DNA of 64,000 nucleotides from Oceanithermus profundus DSM 14977 (GTDB lineage Bacteria; Deinococcota; Deinococci; Deinococcales; Marinithermaceae): NCBI RefSeq assembly GCF_000183745.1, contig NC_014761.1, positions 1,116,001 to 1,180,000 of the forward strand, read 5' to 3'. Shown piece by piece: positions 10,210 to 19,816 of this stretch (position 1 is its first letter; each line of letters starts with the position of its first letter). The notes under the pieces were generated by a model. It saw only the letters and a program-made list of their open reading frames with translations, ran no database searches and was not told where the DNA came from. The position numbers and the translations under genes were made by a program.

Positions 10210-10983
10210 ATGCCGAAACCCAACGATTACGCGATTCTGTTCGACGCCTCCCACTGTACGGGTTGCCGGGCCTGCCAGGTCGCTTGCAAGCAGTGGAACG
10301 ACCTGCCCGGGGAGGCGACGGTCAACACCGGCAGCTACGAGAACCCGCCCTCGCTCTCGTCGATGACCTGGTTGCGCATGAAGTACACCGAGGGCGTCGA
10401 TCGCGGCGAGGTCTTCTGGGACTTCACCCGCGACTCCTGCATGCACTGCTCGAGCGCGGCCTGCGTGGAAGCCTGCCCCACGGGGGCCGTGGGCTACCGC
10501 GAGGGCGGCGTGGTGACCGTAGACCAGGACTGGTGCATCGGCTGCCGCAACTGCGTCCAGGCCTGCCCCTACGACGCCATCCACTACGACGAGGAAAAGG
10601 GCGTGGTGGACAAGTGCACGCTCTGTTACGACCGCGTCAGCAACGGTCTCGAGCCGGCCTGCGTGAAGGCCTGCCCCACGGGCGCCCTGCACTCCGGCCG
10701 CTACGCCGAGATGAAGGCGCTGGCCGAACAGCGCCTGGCCGCGCTCAAGGGCGCGGGGTACGACCAGGCCAACGTCTACGGCCTTGCCGAGATGGGCGGC
10801 ACCCACGTGCTCTACGTGCTGCTCAAGCACCCCAGCGCCTACGGGCTCCCCGTCGGGCCGGTGACCGAGAAGCGCAAGGTGGCCAGCGGCTGGCTCTCGG
10901 CCGGCATCGCGGCGGCGGTCCTCGGCTTCGCCGGAGCGCGCTGGATAGCCGAGCGCCGTGAAGAAGTGGGAGGTGAGCGGTGA
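10210..10983 (+). CDS. fdnH: Formate dehydrogenase iron-sulfur (beta) subunit
   Basis: A 257-residue four-cluster ferredoxin subunit that carries electrons from the catalytic subunit to the membrane. Four Cys groups are visible: CTGCRACQVAC, CMHCSSAACVEACP, CIGCRNCVQACP and CTLCYDRV...CVKACP, enough for four 4Fe-4S clusters in the DmsB/FdnH pattern. A hydrophobic helix near the C-terminus (GWLSAGIAAAVLGFAGARW) probably anchors it, as in FdnH. ATG at 10210 with AAGGAGG, 13 bases after the catalytic gene. It has no signal of its own and presumably is exported with the Tat-bearing partner. Confidence 0.93.
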   Translation: MPKPNDYAILFDASHCTGCRACQVACKQWNDLPGEATVNTGSYENPPSLSSMTWLRMKYTEGVDRGEVFWDFTRDSCMHCSSAACVEACPTGAVGYREGGVVTVDQDWCIGCRNCVQACPYDAIHYDEEKGVVDKCTLCYDRVSNGLEPACVKACPTGALHSGRYAEMKALAEQRLAALKGAGYDQANVYGLAEMGGTHVLYVLLKHPSAYGLPVGPVTEKRKVASGWLSAGIAAAVLGFAGARWIAERREEVGGER

Positions 10984-11747
10984 TGACCGGCGAATGGGGC
11001 ATCTACATCGTCCTGTACTTCTGGCTCGCGGCCATGGGGGGCGGGGCCTTCCTGATCGCCCTGGGCCTGCGCGACGAACGCGCCAGGCGGTCGGGGGCCT
11101 TCCTGGCCTTCATCGGGATCGTGATCGGGGCGCTGCTGCTCATCGTCGACCTGGGCCAGCCGGTGCGCTTCTGGCACCTGCTCGTCGGCTTCCACCCCAT
11201 CTCGGTCATGTGGCTGGGGTCGGCGGTGCTGGCGCTCTCGGGGCTGGGCCTCTTCCTGCTCCTGGTCATGCGCGAATGGCCCGGGTGGCTCGTCTGGGTG
11301 ACGGCCATTCTGGTGCTGCTCGTCGTCGGCTACACCGGCGTCTTGCTGATGGCCACGGCCCGCCCCTTCTGGAGCGGCAGCCCGCTGATGCCCTGGATCT
11401 TCCTCGCCTCGGCGTACACCACGGGGGCGGCCTTGCTCGTGCTCCTCGGCAACCGCGAACCGGGGCTGCACCGGATCTCCTTCAACTTTGCGCTGATCGA
11501 GATCGTCCTCGTCGTCGCGCACCTGATCTGGACCTACCCGCTGGCGAAGAACGCCGTGCAGGCCGCCCTGACGGGCGAGCTCGCCTGGGCGTTCTGGGGC
11601 TTCGTCGTGCTGGGGGTCGCCCTGCCGCTGTACATGGAGGCGCAGCGCCGCGCCGCTTCGCTGGCCGCGTTGCTGGTGCTGGCAGGGGGCTTCCTGTTGC
11701 GCTACTTCATCGTCTACGCCGGCCAGACGGGCGTGCTGCGCTTCTGA
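10980..11747 (+). CDS. NrfD/PsrC-like membrane subunit of the formate dehydrogenase
   Basis: About 255 residues with roughly eight hydrophobic helices, beginning MMTGEWGIYIVLYFWLAAMG, typical of the NrfD/PsrC/DmsC-like quinone-interacting subunits. It replaces the cytochrome b gamma subunit FdnI of E. coli; I see no paired heme-binding His pattern like that of FdnI. It likely passes electrons from the ferredoxin subunit to menaquinone. The start is GTG 10980 or ATG 10983; both follow AGGTG at workable spacing, and the gene overlaps the stop of the beta subunit. Family assignment rests on size, topology and context. Confidence 0.82.
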   Translation: MMTGEWGIYIVLYFWLAAMGGGAFLIALGLRDERARRSGAFLAFIGIVIGALLLIVDLGQPVRFWHLLVGFHPISVMWLGSAVLALSGLGLFLLLVMREWPGWLVWVTAILVLLVVGYTGVLLMATARPFWSGSPLMPWIFLASAYTTGAALLVLLGNREPGLHRISFNFALIEIVLVVAHLIWTYPLAKNAVQAALTGELAWAFWGFVVLGVALPLYMEAQRRAASLAALLVLAGGFLLRYFIVYAGQTGVLRF

Positions 11748-11765
11748 GCTAAGCTGAGGAGGAAC

Positions 11766-12407
11766 GTGAACCTTTTCGATCTCGAACCGTTGTTTCGCAG
11801 CCTCGAGGCCCTCCCGGCCGCCGACGGGGCGGCCGGGGGGTACCCCGGCTTCGCCGCGCGCTTCCGTGAGGTGCTGGACGTGATCGCCCGCGAACAGCCC
11901 GACTGGGCGGAGCGGGCCCGGGGGTACCGCGACCTGAACGCGACCCGGCTCGAGGCCCTGCGCGCGGCGCTCCTCGGCTCCGGAGCGGAGGGTCCGGACG
12001 ATCCCTTGCTCGAGTTCGCGCTGCTGCAGACGCTCCGCCGCTACCACCGTTCCCAAGACGCCGAACCCCGGAGCGAGGGGCCCGACGACGCCACCTGCCC
12101 GGTCTGCGGGGCCGAGGCCGACGTGGCCTACCTGGACGCGAACGGCTTCCGCTACGCCGTCTGCCGGATATGCGACAGCCGCTGGCCGGTTCCCAGGGTG
12201 CGCTGCCTTTACTGCGGCGAGGAAGAAGCCAAGAAGCTGGAGTACTACCCCTACGAAGCGGGCTACCGGCTCTACCGTTGCAAGAGCTGCGGGCGCACCC
12301 TTCCGGCCGTCGACCTGCGCGAAACGGGGCGGCTGGACCTGCCTCGATTGCGTGCGGCCGCAGTGGAGATGCAGTTCCTTTACGAGGCCGGGGCGGTGGA
12401 GGAGTGA
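11766..12407 (+). CDS. fdhE: FdhE-like formate dehydrogenase accessory protein
   Basis: 213 residues. The C-terminal half carries four CXXC-type pairs (CPVCGAE, CRICDSRW, CLYCGEEE, CKSCGRT), the rubredoxin-like metal-binding pattern of FdhE, a cytosolic protein needed for maturation of exported formate dehydrogenases. The N-terminal half is helical and less conserved; the protein is shorter than the roughly 310 residues of E. coli FdhE. GTG at 11766 with GAGGAGG upstream; the stop overlaps the fdhD ATG (TGATG). Context between the structural genes and fdhD supports the name. Confidence 0.85.
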   Translation: MNLFDLEPLFRSLEALPAADGAAGGYPGFAARFREVLDVIAREQPDWAERARGYRDLNATRLEALRAALLGSGAEGPDDPLLEFALLQTLRRYHRSQDAEPRSEGPDDATCPVCGAEADVAYLDANGFRYAVCRICDSRWPVPRVRCLYCGEEEAKKLEYYPYEAGYRLYRCKSCGRTLPAVDLRETGRLDLPRLRAAAVEMQFLYEAGAVEE

Positions 12408-13195
12408 TGTACCGCTACGAGAAGGGACGTTTCCATCCTGCGCGCTTCGAGGCGCCCCGCGAGGTCGAGCTGACCCTGGTCGTCAACGGGCGTCCGGCGT
12501 TGCGGCTGGCGCACTCGCCCGGGGAAGAGGTCGAGCTGGGCCTTGGCTTTCTCTGGCTGGGCGGCGCCTTCGACACCCTGGATCAGGTGCGCTGGTTCCG
12601 CCGCGCCGAGGGGGTGCTCGAGTTCGAGGTGGCGGGCCGGGCCGGGCCGGGGGTTCCCCTGCGCACCAGCAGCTGCGGCATGGGGATCGTCTACGGGCAG
12701 CGGAACGTGCGCGAGCTGCCCTTCGTCGCCCTGGACCCCGAACTTCCCGTCCGCATGCACGCGGTGCTGCGCGAGCGTGCGGTGGAGTACCGGCGCACCC
12801 GGGGCATCCACGGCGCGGCGCTCTTCACCACCGATGGGCGGCTGCTGCACCTCTCCGAAGACATCGGCCGCCACAACGCCGTGGACAAGATCGCGGGCCG
12901 GATGCTGCTCGAAGGTTGGTCCCCGCCCTTCGCGCTCGCCGTGAGCGGCCGGGTCTCGGCCGAGATGGCCCAGAAGGCGGCGGCCATGGGGGCGGTCCTC
13001 CTCACCAGCCGCACGGGCGCGACCCGGAGCGGGCTCGACAGCGCCGAACGCCACAACCTAACCGTCTGCACCTACGTGCGCCCGCTCGGCTACCGGCTCA
13101 ACACCTCACCCGGGAGGCTGATCGTCCGCGCCACCGACGAGGTCTTCGATGCGGTTCGCGTTGAGAAAGAGCCCGGAGCCGAAACGGGGGGCTAG
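12407..13195 (+). CDS. fdhD: Formate dehydrogenase sulfur-carrier/accessory protein FdhD
   Basis: 262 residues. FdhD brings sulfur from the cysteine desulfurase to the bis-MGD cofactor of formate dehydrogenase before export. Seen: RTSSCGMGIVYG with a single Cys in the conserved loop (the second Cys of the CXXC found in E. coli is a Gly here), RGIHGAALF, EDIGRHNAVDKIAG, VSGRVSAEMAQKAA and a final LCVYVRP-like segment. ATG 12407-12409 overlaps the fdhE stop. The last 90 bases overlap mobA on the opposite strand. Loss of the second Cys is known in many FdhD proteins, so activity is still expected. Confidence 0.93.
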   Translation: MYRYEKGRFHPARFEAPREVELTLVVNGRPALRLAHSPGEEVELGLGFLWLGGAFDTLDQVRWFRRAEGVLEFEVAGRAGPGVPLRTSSCGMGIVYGQRNVRELPFVALDPELPVRMHAVLRERAVEYRRTRGIHGAALFTTDGRLLHLSEDIGRHNAVDKIAGRMLLEGWSPPFALAVSGRVSAEMAQKAAAMGAVLLTSRTGATRSGLDSAERHNLTVCTYVRPLGYRLNTSPGRLIVRATDEVFDAVRVEKEPGAETGG

Positions 13196-13693
13196 CTCGC
13201 TCCAGGGGACGATGGCGGCCCGGGCCGCTTCGACGAGGTGCTTAAGGAAGAGGTCGCCGCGCGCGATCTGCTCCCGCGCCACCGGCTCCAGGTCCTTGCG
13301 GTAGAACGCCGCCAGAGGCTCGATCCAACCGGTCGGCCCCTCGGCGACGACCGCGAGCCCCTCGGTCGTGCGGGTCCGCGCGAACATGTAGGCCCAGTAG
13401 GCCGGCGTCAGCTGCGGCAGGTCGCAGGCGGCGACGGCGACCCAGTCGTGGCGCGCGTGCACCAGCGCGCTGTGCAGCCCGCTCAGCGAATCGGCCCCCG
13501 GGACCACGTCGCCGAAGACGGGCACCCCGAACTCGGGGTAAGGGCGCCCGGCGACGATGAACCGCTCGTCGGCCTCGCGCAGGCTCTCCAGTACGTAGGC
13601 CGCGAGGGGACGTCCGCGCCACACGTACCGCGCCTTGTCCTGCCCGAAACGCTTGGATCGGCCCCCGGCCAGCACCGCTCCGCTGAAGTCCAT
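13106..13693 (-). CDS. mobA: Molybdenum cofactor guanylyltransferase
   Basis: 195 residues. MobA adds GMP to molybdopterin to make the MGD cofactor used by the neighbouring formate dehydrogenase. Seen: the nucleotide-binding loop GAVLAGGRSKRFGQDKA at residues 5-21, DSLSGLHSAL, and AACDLPQLTP, the metal-binding Asp motif. It is convergent with fdhD and the coding ends overlap by 90 bases (13106-13195). ATG at 13691-13693; a TAGGCT -10 box lies exactly 6 bases upstream, so a leaderless transcript is likely, although AGGGG is also present. Confidence 0.92.
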   Translation of the reverse strand: MDFSGAVLAGGRSKRFGQDKARYVWRGRPLAAYVLESLREADERFIVAGRPYPEFGVPVFGDVVPGADSLSGLHSALVHARHDWVAVAACDLPQLTPAYWAYMFARTRTTEGLAVVAEGPTGWIEPLAAFYRKDLEPVAREQIARGDLFLKHLVEAARAAIVPWSELAPRFGSGLFLNANRIEDLVGGADDQPPG

Positions 13694-13699
13694 GCCCCT

Positions 13700-13705
13700 A
13701 GCCTA
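13700..13705 (-). promoter_or_regulatory. Candidate -10 box for a leaderless mobA mRNA
   Basis: TAGGCT on the minus strand, six bases before the mobA ATG. Same TANNNT-N6-start spacing as hisS, smpB and asnS in this window. No clear -35. Confidence 0.5.
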
Positions 13706-13710
13706 ACGCC

Positions 13711-13740
13711 TTGACCGGCGCGCCGGCGGGTCGGTAAGGT
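13711..13740 (+). promoter_or_regulatory. Promoter of the trp leader and trpBA
   Basis: TTGACC (13711-13716), 18-base spacer, TAAGGT (13735-13740). Predicted transcript start at 13747-13750, which coincides with the ATG of the leader peptide at 13750. Confidence 0.7.
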
Positions 13741-13749
13741 AGGGGCAAG

Positions 13750-13803
13750 ATGCGGATCCGTACGCCCCGTACCTACAAGATCCGTCACCAGCGGTTCTGG
13801 TGA
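13750..13803 (+). CDS. Candidate trp leader peptide, 17 residues ending Trp-stop
   Basis: A small reading frame, [17 protein letters not shown] followed directly by TGA, lies between the promoter and trpB. It has only one Trp codon, placed as the last sense codon, and is very basic. The -10 box ends 9 bases before the ATG, so the mRNA may be leaderless or nearly so. A ribosome waiting at the Trp codon or at the stop could control the 70 bases leading to trpB. I find no convincing terminator hairpin with a T-run in those 70 bases, so classical attenuation is not shown; regulation by stalling or coupling is inference, and chance cannot be excluded. Confidence 0.45.
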   Translation: MRIRTPRTYKIRHQRFW

Positions 13804-13873
13804 AGCCGCGTCCCATTCCTTTCCCCGCTTACAATCCGAACCCAAACCCCGAGAACACTGGAGGAGCGCAAAC

Positions 13874-15864
<1,991 letters not shown>

Positions 15865-15868
15865 GCGC

Positions 15869-16714
15869 ATGAAGCCCTTCAAGCTCGGCGGGTTCGAGGT
15901 CTACTTCCTGGAGGACGCGCGTTTCCGCCTCGACGGGGGCGCGATGTTCGGGGTCGTGCCCAAACCGCTCTGGAGCCGCGTCGCCGAGGCCGACGCGCAG
16001 AACCGCATCCCCCTGACGATCCGGCCGATGCTCGTGCGCGCGGGCGAACGCTGGGTCCTGATCGAGACCGGGATGGACGACAAGCAAGGGGAGAAGCACC
16101 GCAAGATCTACGGCATCGAGGGCGCGGGCCGCTTGCTCGAACAGCTGCGGGCCCTGGGGCTGTCCCCGGGGGACGTCGATCTGGTCATCAACACCCACCT
16201 GCACTTCGACCACGCCGGGTTGAACACAGTTTCACGAGATGGCCGTATCGTGCCGCTCTTCACGAATGCCCGCTACCTGGTGCAGAAACAGGAGCTGTAC
16301 GACGCGACCCACGTCCACGAGCGCAACCGCGCCAGCTACCTCCCGGAGAACGTCGAGCCCGTGGCGGAGGCCGGTTTGTTCGAAGAGGTGGAAGGGGAGG
16401 TCGAGGTGTTGCCCGGCCTTACGCTCGTGCCGCTGCCGGGCCACACCCTGGGGCAGCAGGGGGTGGTGCTCCGCTCCGATGGACGCACCCTCGTCTACAC
16501 CGCCGACCTGATGCCCACGCTGGCCCACGCGCCGCTGGCCTACATCATGGCCTACGACCTCTACCCCGTAACCACGCTGGAGGTGCGCAAGGCCTACTAC
16601 CCGGCGTGGGCCGAGGAGGGGGCCTACCTGGCCACCCCGCACGATCCCGGAGCCCCGCTGGGCCGGCTCGTTCGTGACGAGCGCGGCTACCGGGCCGAAC
16701 CGCTAAGCCCGTAG
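15869..16714 (+). CDS. MBL-fold metallo-hydrolase
   Basis: 281 residues of the metallo-beta-lactamase superfamily. The zinc motif HLHFDHAG (HXHXDH) is near residue 110, further His ligands are in PLPGHTLGQQGV near 190 and in the C-terminal TPHDPG. The overall pattern resembles quorum-quenching lactonases and glyoxalase II-like hydrolases, but I cannot assign a substrate. ATG at 15869, four bases after the trpA stop and without an obvious Shine-Dalgarno, so it is probably read with trpBA; a functional link with tryptophan synthesis is not evident. Confidence 0.85.
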   Translation: MKPFKLGGFEVYFLEDARFRLDGGAMFGVVPKPLWSRVAEADAQNRIPLTIRPMLVRAGERWVLIETGMDDKQGEKHRKIYGIEGAGRLLEQLRALGLSPGDVDLVINTHLHFDHAGLNTVSRDGRIVPLFTNARYLVQKQELYDATHVHERNRASYLPENVEPVAEAGLFEEVEGEVEVLPGLTLVPLPGHTLGQQGVVLRSDGRTLVYTADLMPTLAHAPLAYIMAYDLYPVTTLEVRKAYYPAWAEEGAYLATPHDPGAPLGRLVRDERGYRAEPLSP

Positions 16715-16718
16715 GCCG

Positions 16719-16898
16719 TCAGATGCCGCGCCAGAGCGTCCAGGCGGCCAGCAGGTAGAAGAAGACGGCCACCGCCCAGCTGGCGTAGGCGTAGCGCCGC
16801 TCCCCGCCTTCGGGTTGCAGGGAAAAGACGAAGATCAGGCCGCCCAGCATCGTGAACAGGAAGCCGACGGCCATCCAGAAGTAGGCGATGCCGCTCAC
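16719..16898 (-). CDS. Small two-helix membrane protein of unknown function
   Basis: A 59-residue frame beginning [18 protein letters not shown] and ending [11 protein letters not shown]. It has two hydrophobic helices (about residues 5-26 and 40-56) joined by a short charged loop with EGGERR. GTG at 16896-16898 overlaps the stop of the upstream enolase-superfamily gene as GTGA, and GGAGG lies 8 bases before the start. The reading frame, Shine-Dalgarno and coupling make it a likely real gene. I do not recognise a family. Confidence 0.65.
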   Translation of the reverse strand: MSGIAYFWMAVGFLFTMLGGLIFVFSLQPEGGERRYAYASWAVAVFFYLLAAWTLWRGI

Positions 16899-18010
16899 GC
16901 CGCGCCTCCAGAAACCTCAAAGCCGCCTACGCGCACGCGCTCGAGGAAGGCCCGGTCCAGGGTGACGCCCAGCCCCGGCCCCTTGGGGACCGGCATCCAT
17001 CCCTCCTCGGCCTCGAGGGGTTCGTTCACGACGTCGTGCGCCCAGTAGCGGCTCGCGGAGCTCGTGTCCCCCGGAAGGGTGAAGTTGGCGAGGGTCGCGG
17101 CGTGGATGTTGTGGGCGCGGCCCACCCCGGTCTCGAGCATCCCGCCCATCCAGACGGGCACCCCGAAGGCCTGAGCCAGGTCGTGCACCCTGCGGGCCTC
17201 GCCGTGACCGCCCACCCGGGCCACCTTGACGTTGATCACCCCGGCCGCGCCGAGCTCGAGCGCCTGCCGGGCGGCGCGCGCCGAGGTGATCGACTCGTCG
17301 AGGCAGATCGGGGTATCCAGCCGCTGGGCGAGCTGGGCGTGGTCGAGCAGGTCGTCGTAGGCGAGGGGTTGCTCGATGTAGTCGAGGTCGTAGGCGTCCA
17401 GCCGCGCCAGCTTGCGCGCATCGGAGAGCCGGTAGGCGGAGTTGGCGTCGACGGTGAGGTGGGCTTCGGGGAAGCGTTCCCGCACGGCGGCCACCACCGC
17501 GACGTCCCAGCCCGGCTTGATCTTCAACTTGATGCGCCGGTAGCCGGCTTCGAGGTGCCGGGCCACGGCGTCGATCGTCGCCTCCAGATCCGGCTGGATG
17601 CCCAGCGAGACCCCCACGGGGACGCGGTCGCGGACGCCGCCCAGCGCGTCCTTGAGCGGCAGCCCCAGGCCCCGCGCCCACAGGTCCCAGAACGCCATCT
17701 CGACCATCGCTTTGGCCATGGGGTTGCCGCGAAAGCGCTCCAGCGCCCGGGCCAGCGCCTCGGGGTTCGGCCAGTCCCGGCCCACCGCGGCGGGAAGCAG
17801 GCCCTTTTCTACCAGATCCAGGGCGCCGGCGAGCGTTTCCTCACGGTAGCCGGGGAAGGCGGTCATCACGCCCTCGGCGTAGCCCTCGAGCCCCTCGCCC
17901 CGGAGCACGAGCAGGGGAACGGTTCGGTGGGTTTGCACGCCGAACGATGTCTCGAAGCGGAAGTTCAGCGGCAGTTCGACGACGACGACCTCGGCGGATT
18001 CGATCTTCAT
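16895..18010 (-). CDS. menC: o-Succinylbenzoate synthase / N-succinylamino acid racemase family (enolase superfamily)
   Basis: 371 residues. The muconate-lactonizing subgroup signature is clear: the KLKIKPG lysine pair near residue 160, metal ligands in [18 protein letters not shown] and CLDESI, and the second catalytic Lys in [12 protein letters not shown]. The length and the [12 protein letters not shown] segment match the OSBS/NSAR branch found in Deinococcus and Geobacillus, where one enzyme may both make o-succinylbenzoate for menaquinone and racemize N-succinylamino acids. Here it is followed by no men genes but preceded by a TRAP transporter in the same direction, so amino acid racemization is plausible. 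ATG at 18008-18010; TAGGAT lies 6 bases upstream and overlaps the dctM stop. Confidence 0.85.
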   Translation of the reverse strand: MKIESAEVVVVELPLNFRFETSFGVQTHRTVPLLVLRGEGLEGYAEGVMTAFPGYREETLAGALDLVEKGLLPAAVGRDWPNPEALARALERFRGNPMAKAMVEMAFWDLWARGLGLPLKDALGGVRDRVPVGVSLGIQPDLEATIDAVARHLEAGYRRIKLKIKPGWDVAVVAAVRERFPEAHLTVDANSAYRLSDARKLARLDAYDLDYIEQPLAYDDLLDHAQLAQRLDTPICLDESITSARAARQALELGAAGVINVKVARVGGHGEARRVHDLAQAFGVPVWMGGMLETGVGRAHNIHAATLANFTLPGDTSSASRYWAHDVVNEPLEAEEGWMPVPKGPGLGVTLDRAFLERVRVGGFEVSGGAA

Positions 18011-18019
18011 AGCCCCATC

Positions 18020-19318
18020 CTATCCGCGCATGAGCTGGGGGAGGAAGAGCACGACCTCGGGCCAGACCGTGATCAGCGCCGCGAGCCCCATCAGGATGGC
18101 GAAAAAAGGCAGCGCCGCGCGCGCCACCCGCAAGATCGGAGCCCGGGCCACCCCCTGAATGACGAAGAGGTTGAAACCGACCGGCGGGGTGATCTGCGCG
18201 GCCTCGACCATGAGCACCAGGAAGATGCCGAACCACAGCGGGCTGAAGCCTGCCTGGGTGACGAGCGGCAGCGTGATGGGCAGGGTGATCACGATCATGC
18301 TGATCCCGTCGAGGAAGAAACCGAGGACGATGTAGAAGAGCGCGATCACCACGACGAGCAGGTACTTCGAAAGCCCCAGCGAGGCGATCCAGGCGGCCAG
18401 CGCGGTGGGGATGCCCATGAAGCCCATCGCCGTCGAGAGCAGCGACGCGCCGGCGATGATGAGGCCGATCATGCTGGTGGTGCGCACGCTGCCCAGCACC
18501 GCCTGCCGGAAGCTCTCGAGGGTGAGCGATCGGTAGGCGAGGGCCAGCAGGAACGCCCCCAGCACCCCGATCGCCGCCGACTCGGTCGGGGTCGCGAAGC
18601 CCATGTAGATGCTGCCGAGCACCAGCAGGATCAGCAGGGTGACGGGCACGAGGTTCACGAGCCCGAAGAAGCGGTCCTTCCAGGTGTACCGGTCTCCGCC
18701 CGGCGCCTTTTCGGGCCAGCGCAGCCCGGCGTAGACGAGGTAGAGCATGAAGCCGCCGGCGAGCATAAGCCCCGGGATCACCCCGGCGATGAAGAGCTTC
18801 CCGATCGACACCTCGGCGAGCACGCCGTAGATGATCATGACGAGCGACGGCGGGATCAAGAAGCCCAGCGTTCCGGCCCCCGCGAGCGAGCCCAGGATCA
18901 GGTCGTCGTCGTAGCCGCGCTTGCGCAGTTCGGGGATGTTGATCTTGCCGATCGTGGCGGCGGTGGCCGCCGAAGAGCCCGAGACCGCGGCGAAAATCGT
19001 GCTGGCCACCACGTTGGTGTGCAGCAACCGGCCGGGAAGCCAGGCCAGCCAGGGGGCAAGGCCGTCGAACATGCGTTCGGAGATGCGGGTGCGCAGCAGC
19101 AGCTCGCCCATAAAGATGAAGAGCGGCAGCGCCACCAGGGCCCAGGAGTCGGTGGCGTTCCAGGCGATGTTGCCGAGCAGACGCAGCGGCGGGGTCGAGG
19201 TGAAGAGGTCGATGGAGACGAGGGCCACCGCGAAGAGGGATACGAAGACCCAGACGCTCAGCCCCAGCAGCAGGAAGAGGATCGCGAGCAGGACGACGAC
19301 GGCGACGAGGGGATCCAT
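18020..19318 (-). CDS. dctM: TRAP transporter large permease (DctM)
   Basis: 432 residues, about 12 membrane helices, the large subunit of a tripartite ATP-independent periplasmic transporter that uses a sodium or proton gradient. Characteristic pieces: FIFMGELLLRTRISERMFDG, NVVASTIFAAVSGSSAATAATIG, GSLAGAGTLGFLIPPSLVMI and ITPPVGFNLFVIQGVA. It starts one base after the dctQ stop. Ligand is set by the DctP partner. Confidence 0.95.
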   Translation of the reverse strand: MDPLVAVVVLLAILFLLLGLSVWVFVSLFAVALVSIDLFTSTPPLRLLGNIAWNATDSWALVALPLFIFMGELLLRTRISERMFDGLAPWLAWLPGRLLHTNVVASTIFAAVSGSSAATAATIGKINIPELRKRGYDDDLILGSLAGAGTLGFLIPPSLVMIIYGVLAEVSIGKLFIAGVIPGLMLAGGFMLYLVYAGLRWPEKAPGGDRYTWKDRFFGLVNLVPVTLLILLVLGSIYMGFATPTESAAIGVLGAFLLALAYRSLTLESFRQAVLGSVRTTSMIGLIIAGASLLSTAMGFMGIPTALAAWIASLGLSKYLLVVVIALFYIVLGFFLDGISMIVITLPITLPLVTQAGFSPLWFGIFLVLMVEAAQITPPVGFNLFVIQGVARAPILRVARAALPFFAILMGLAALITVWPEVVLFLPQLMRG

Positions 19319-19807
19319 CTAGCCCTCCTCACCGGCCCAGCGCTTGAGCACGAAGGCGACGAAGCCCGTCCAGAGGACCAGCGCCCCCGCGAGCGCCCCC
19401 GCGTAGGGGTAGACGAGCGGCGTGCGCGAAGGAAGGAAGCTGCGGGTGCCGTAGTGCAGGGCGTCGAGGGTTTGGTTTCCCAGCGCGAGGACGAGCAGGG
19501 TGGCGAAGGCGAGGCCCAGCAGGCCCGCGATCAGGTCCAGACGGCGCCGCCATGCCGGGCTCAGGCGTTCGCGGAGCAGGCCCACGCGGATGTGCTCCCC
19601 CTTTTGCAACGTGTACCCCGCGGCCAGGTAGACGATCCCCGCCATGAAGTACCCCGAGTACTCCTCGGCGATCAGGGTGCTGCGTCCGAAGAACTGACGC
19701 AGGGCGATCTCGTAGAGGATGAGGCCGGTGGTGAGCAGCAGCAGAAAGCCGGCCACCCATCCGGTCAGGGTGGCCAGGCCCTCTGCGGCCCGCACGATGG
19801 ACCGCAC
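19319..19807 (-). CDS. dctQ: TRAP transporter small permease (DctQ)
   Basis: 162 residues with four hydrophobic helices, the usual topology of the DctQ subunit that joins the large permease and presents the binding protein. EIALRQFFGRSTLIAEEYSG matches the conserved cytoplasmic/helix 2 region of the family. It lies between dctP (9 bases upstream) and dctM. Confidence 0.92.
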   Translation of the reverse strand: MRSIVRAAEGLATLTGWVAGFLLLLTTGLILYEIALRQFFGRSTLIAEEYSGYFMAGIVYLAAGYTLQKGEHIRVGLLRERLSPAWRRRLDLIAGLLGLAFATLLVLALGNQTLDALHYGTRSFLPSRTPLVYPYAGALAGALVLWTGFVAFVLKRWAGEEG

Positions 19808-19816
19808 GGCGGCTCC

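Noticed and set aside
7062-10223. A 1053-codon open frame antisense to the formate dehydrogenase catalytic gene
   Set aside because: GC-rich codon use keeps the opposite frame open. The translation is Val/Gly/Arg/His-rich low-complexity text without motifs, while the plus strand has a full-length recognised enzyme.
13804-13873. A classical trp attenuator terminator before trpB
   Set aside because: The stretch is C-rich without a stable hairpin and without a T-run; only the peptide itself is supported.
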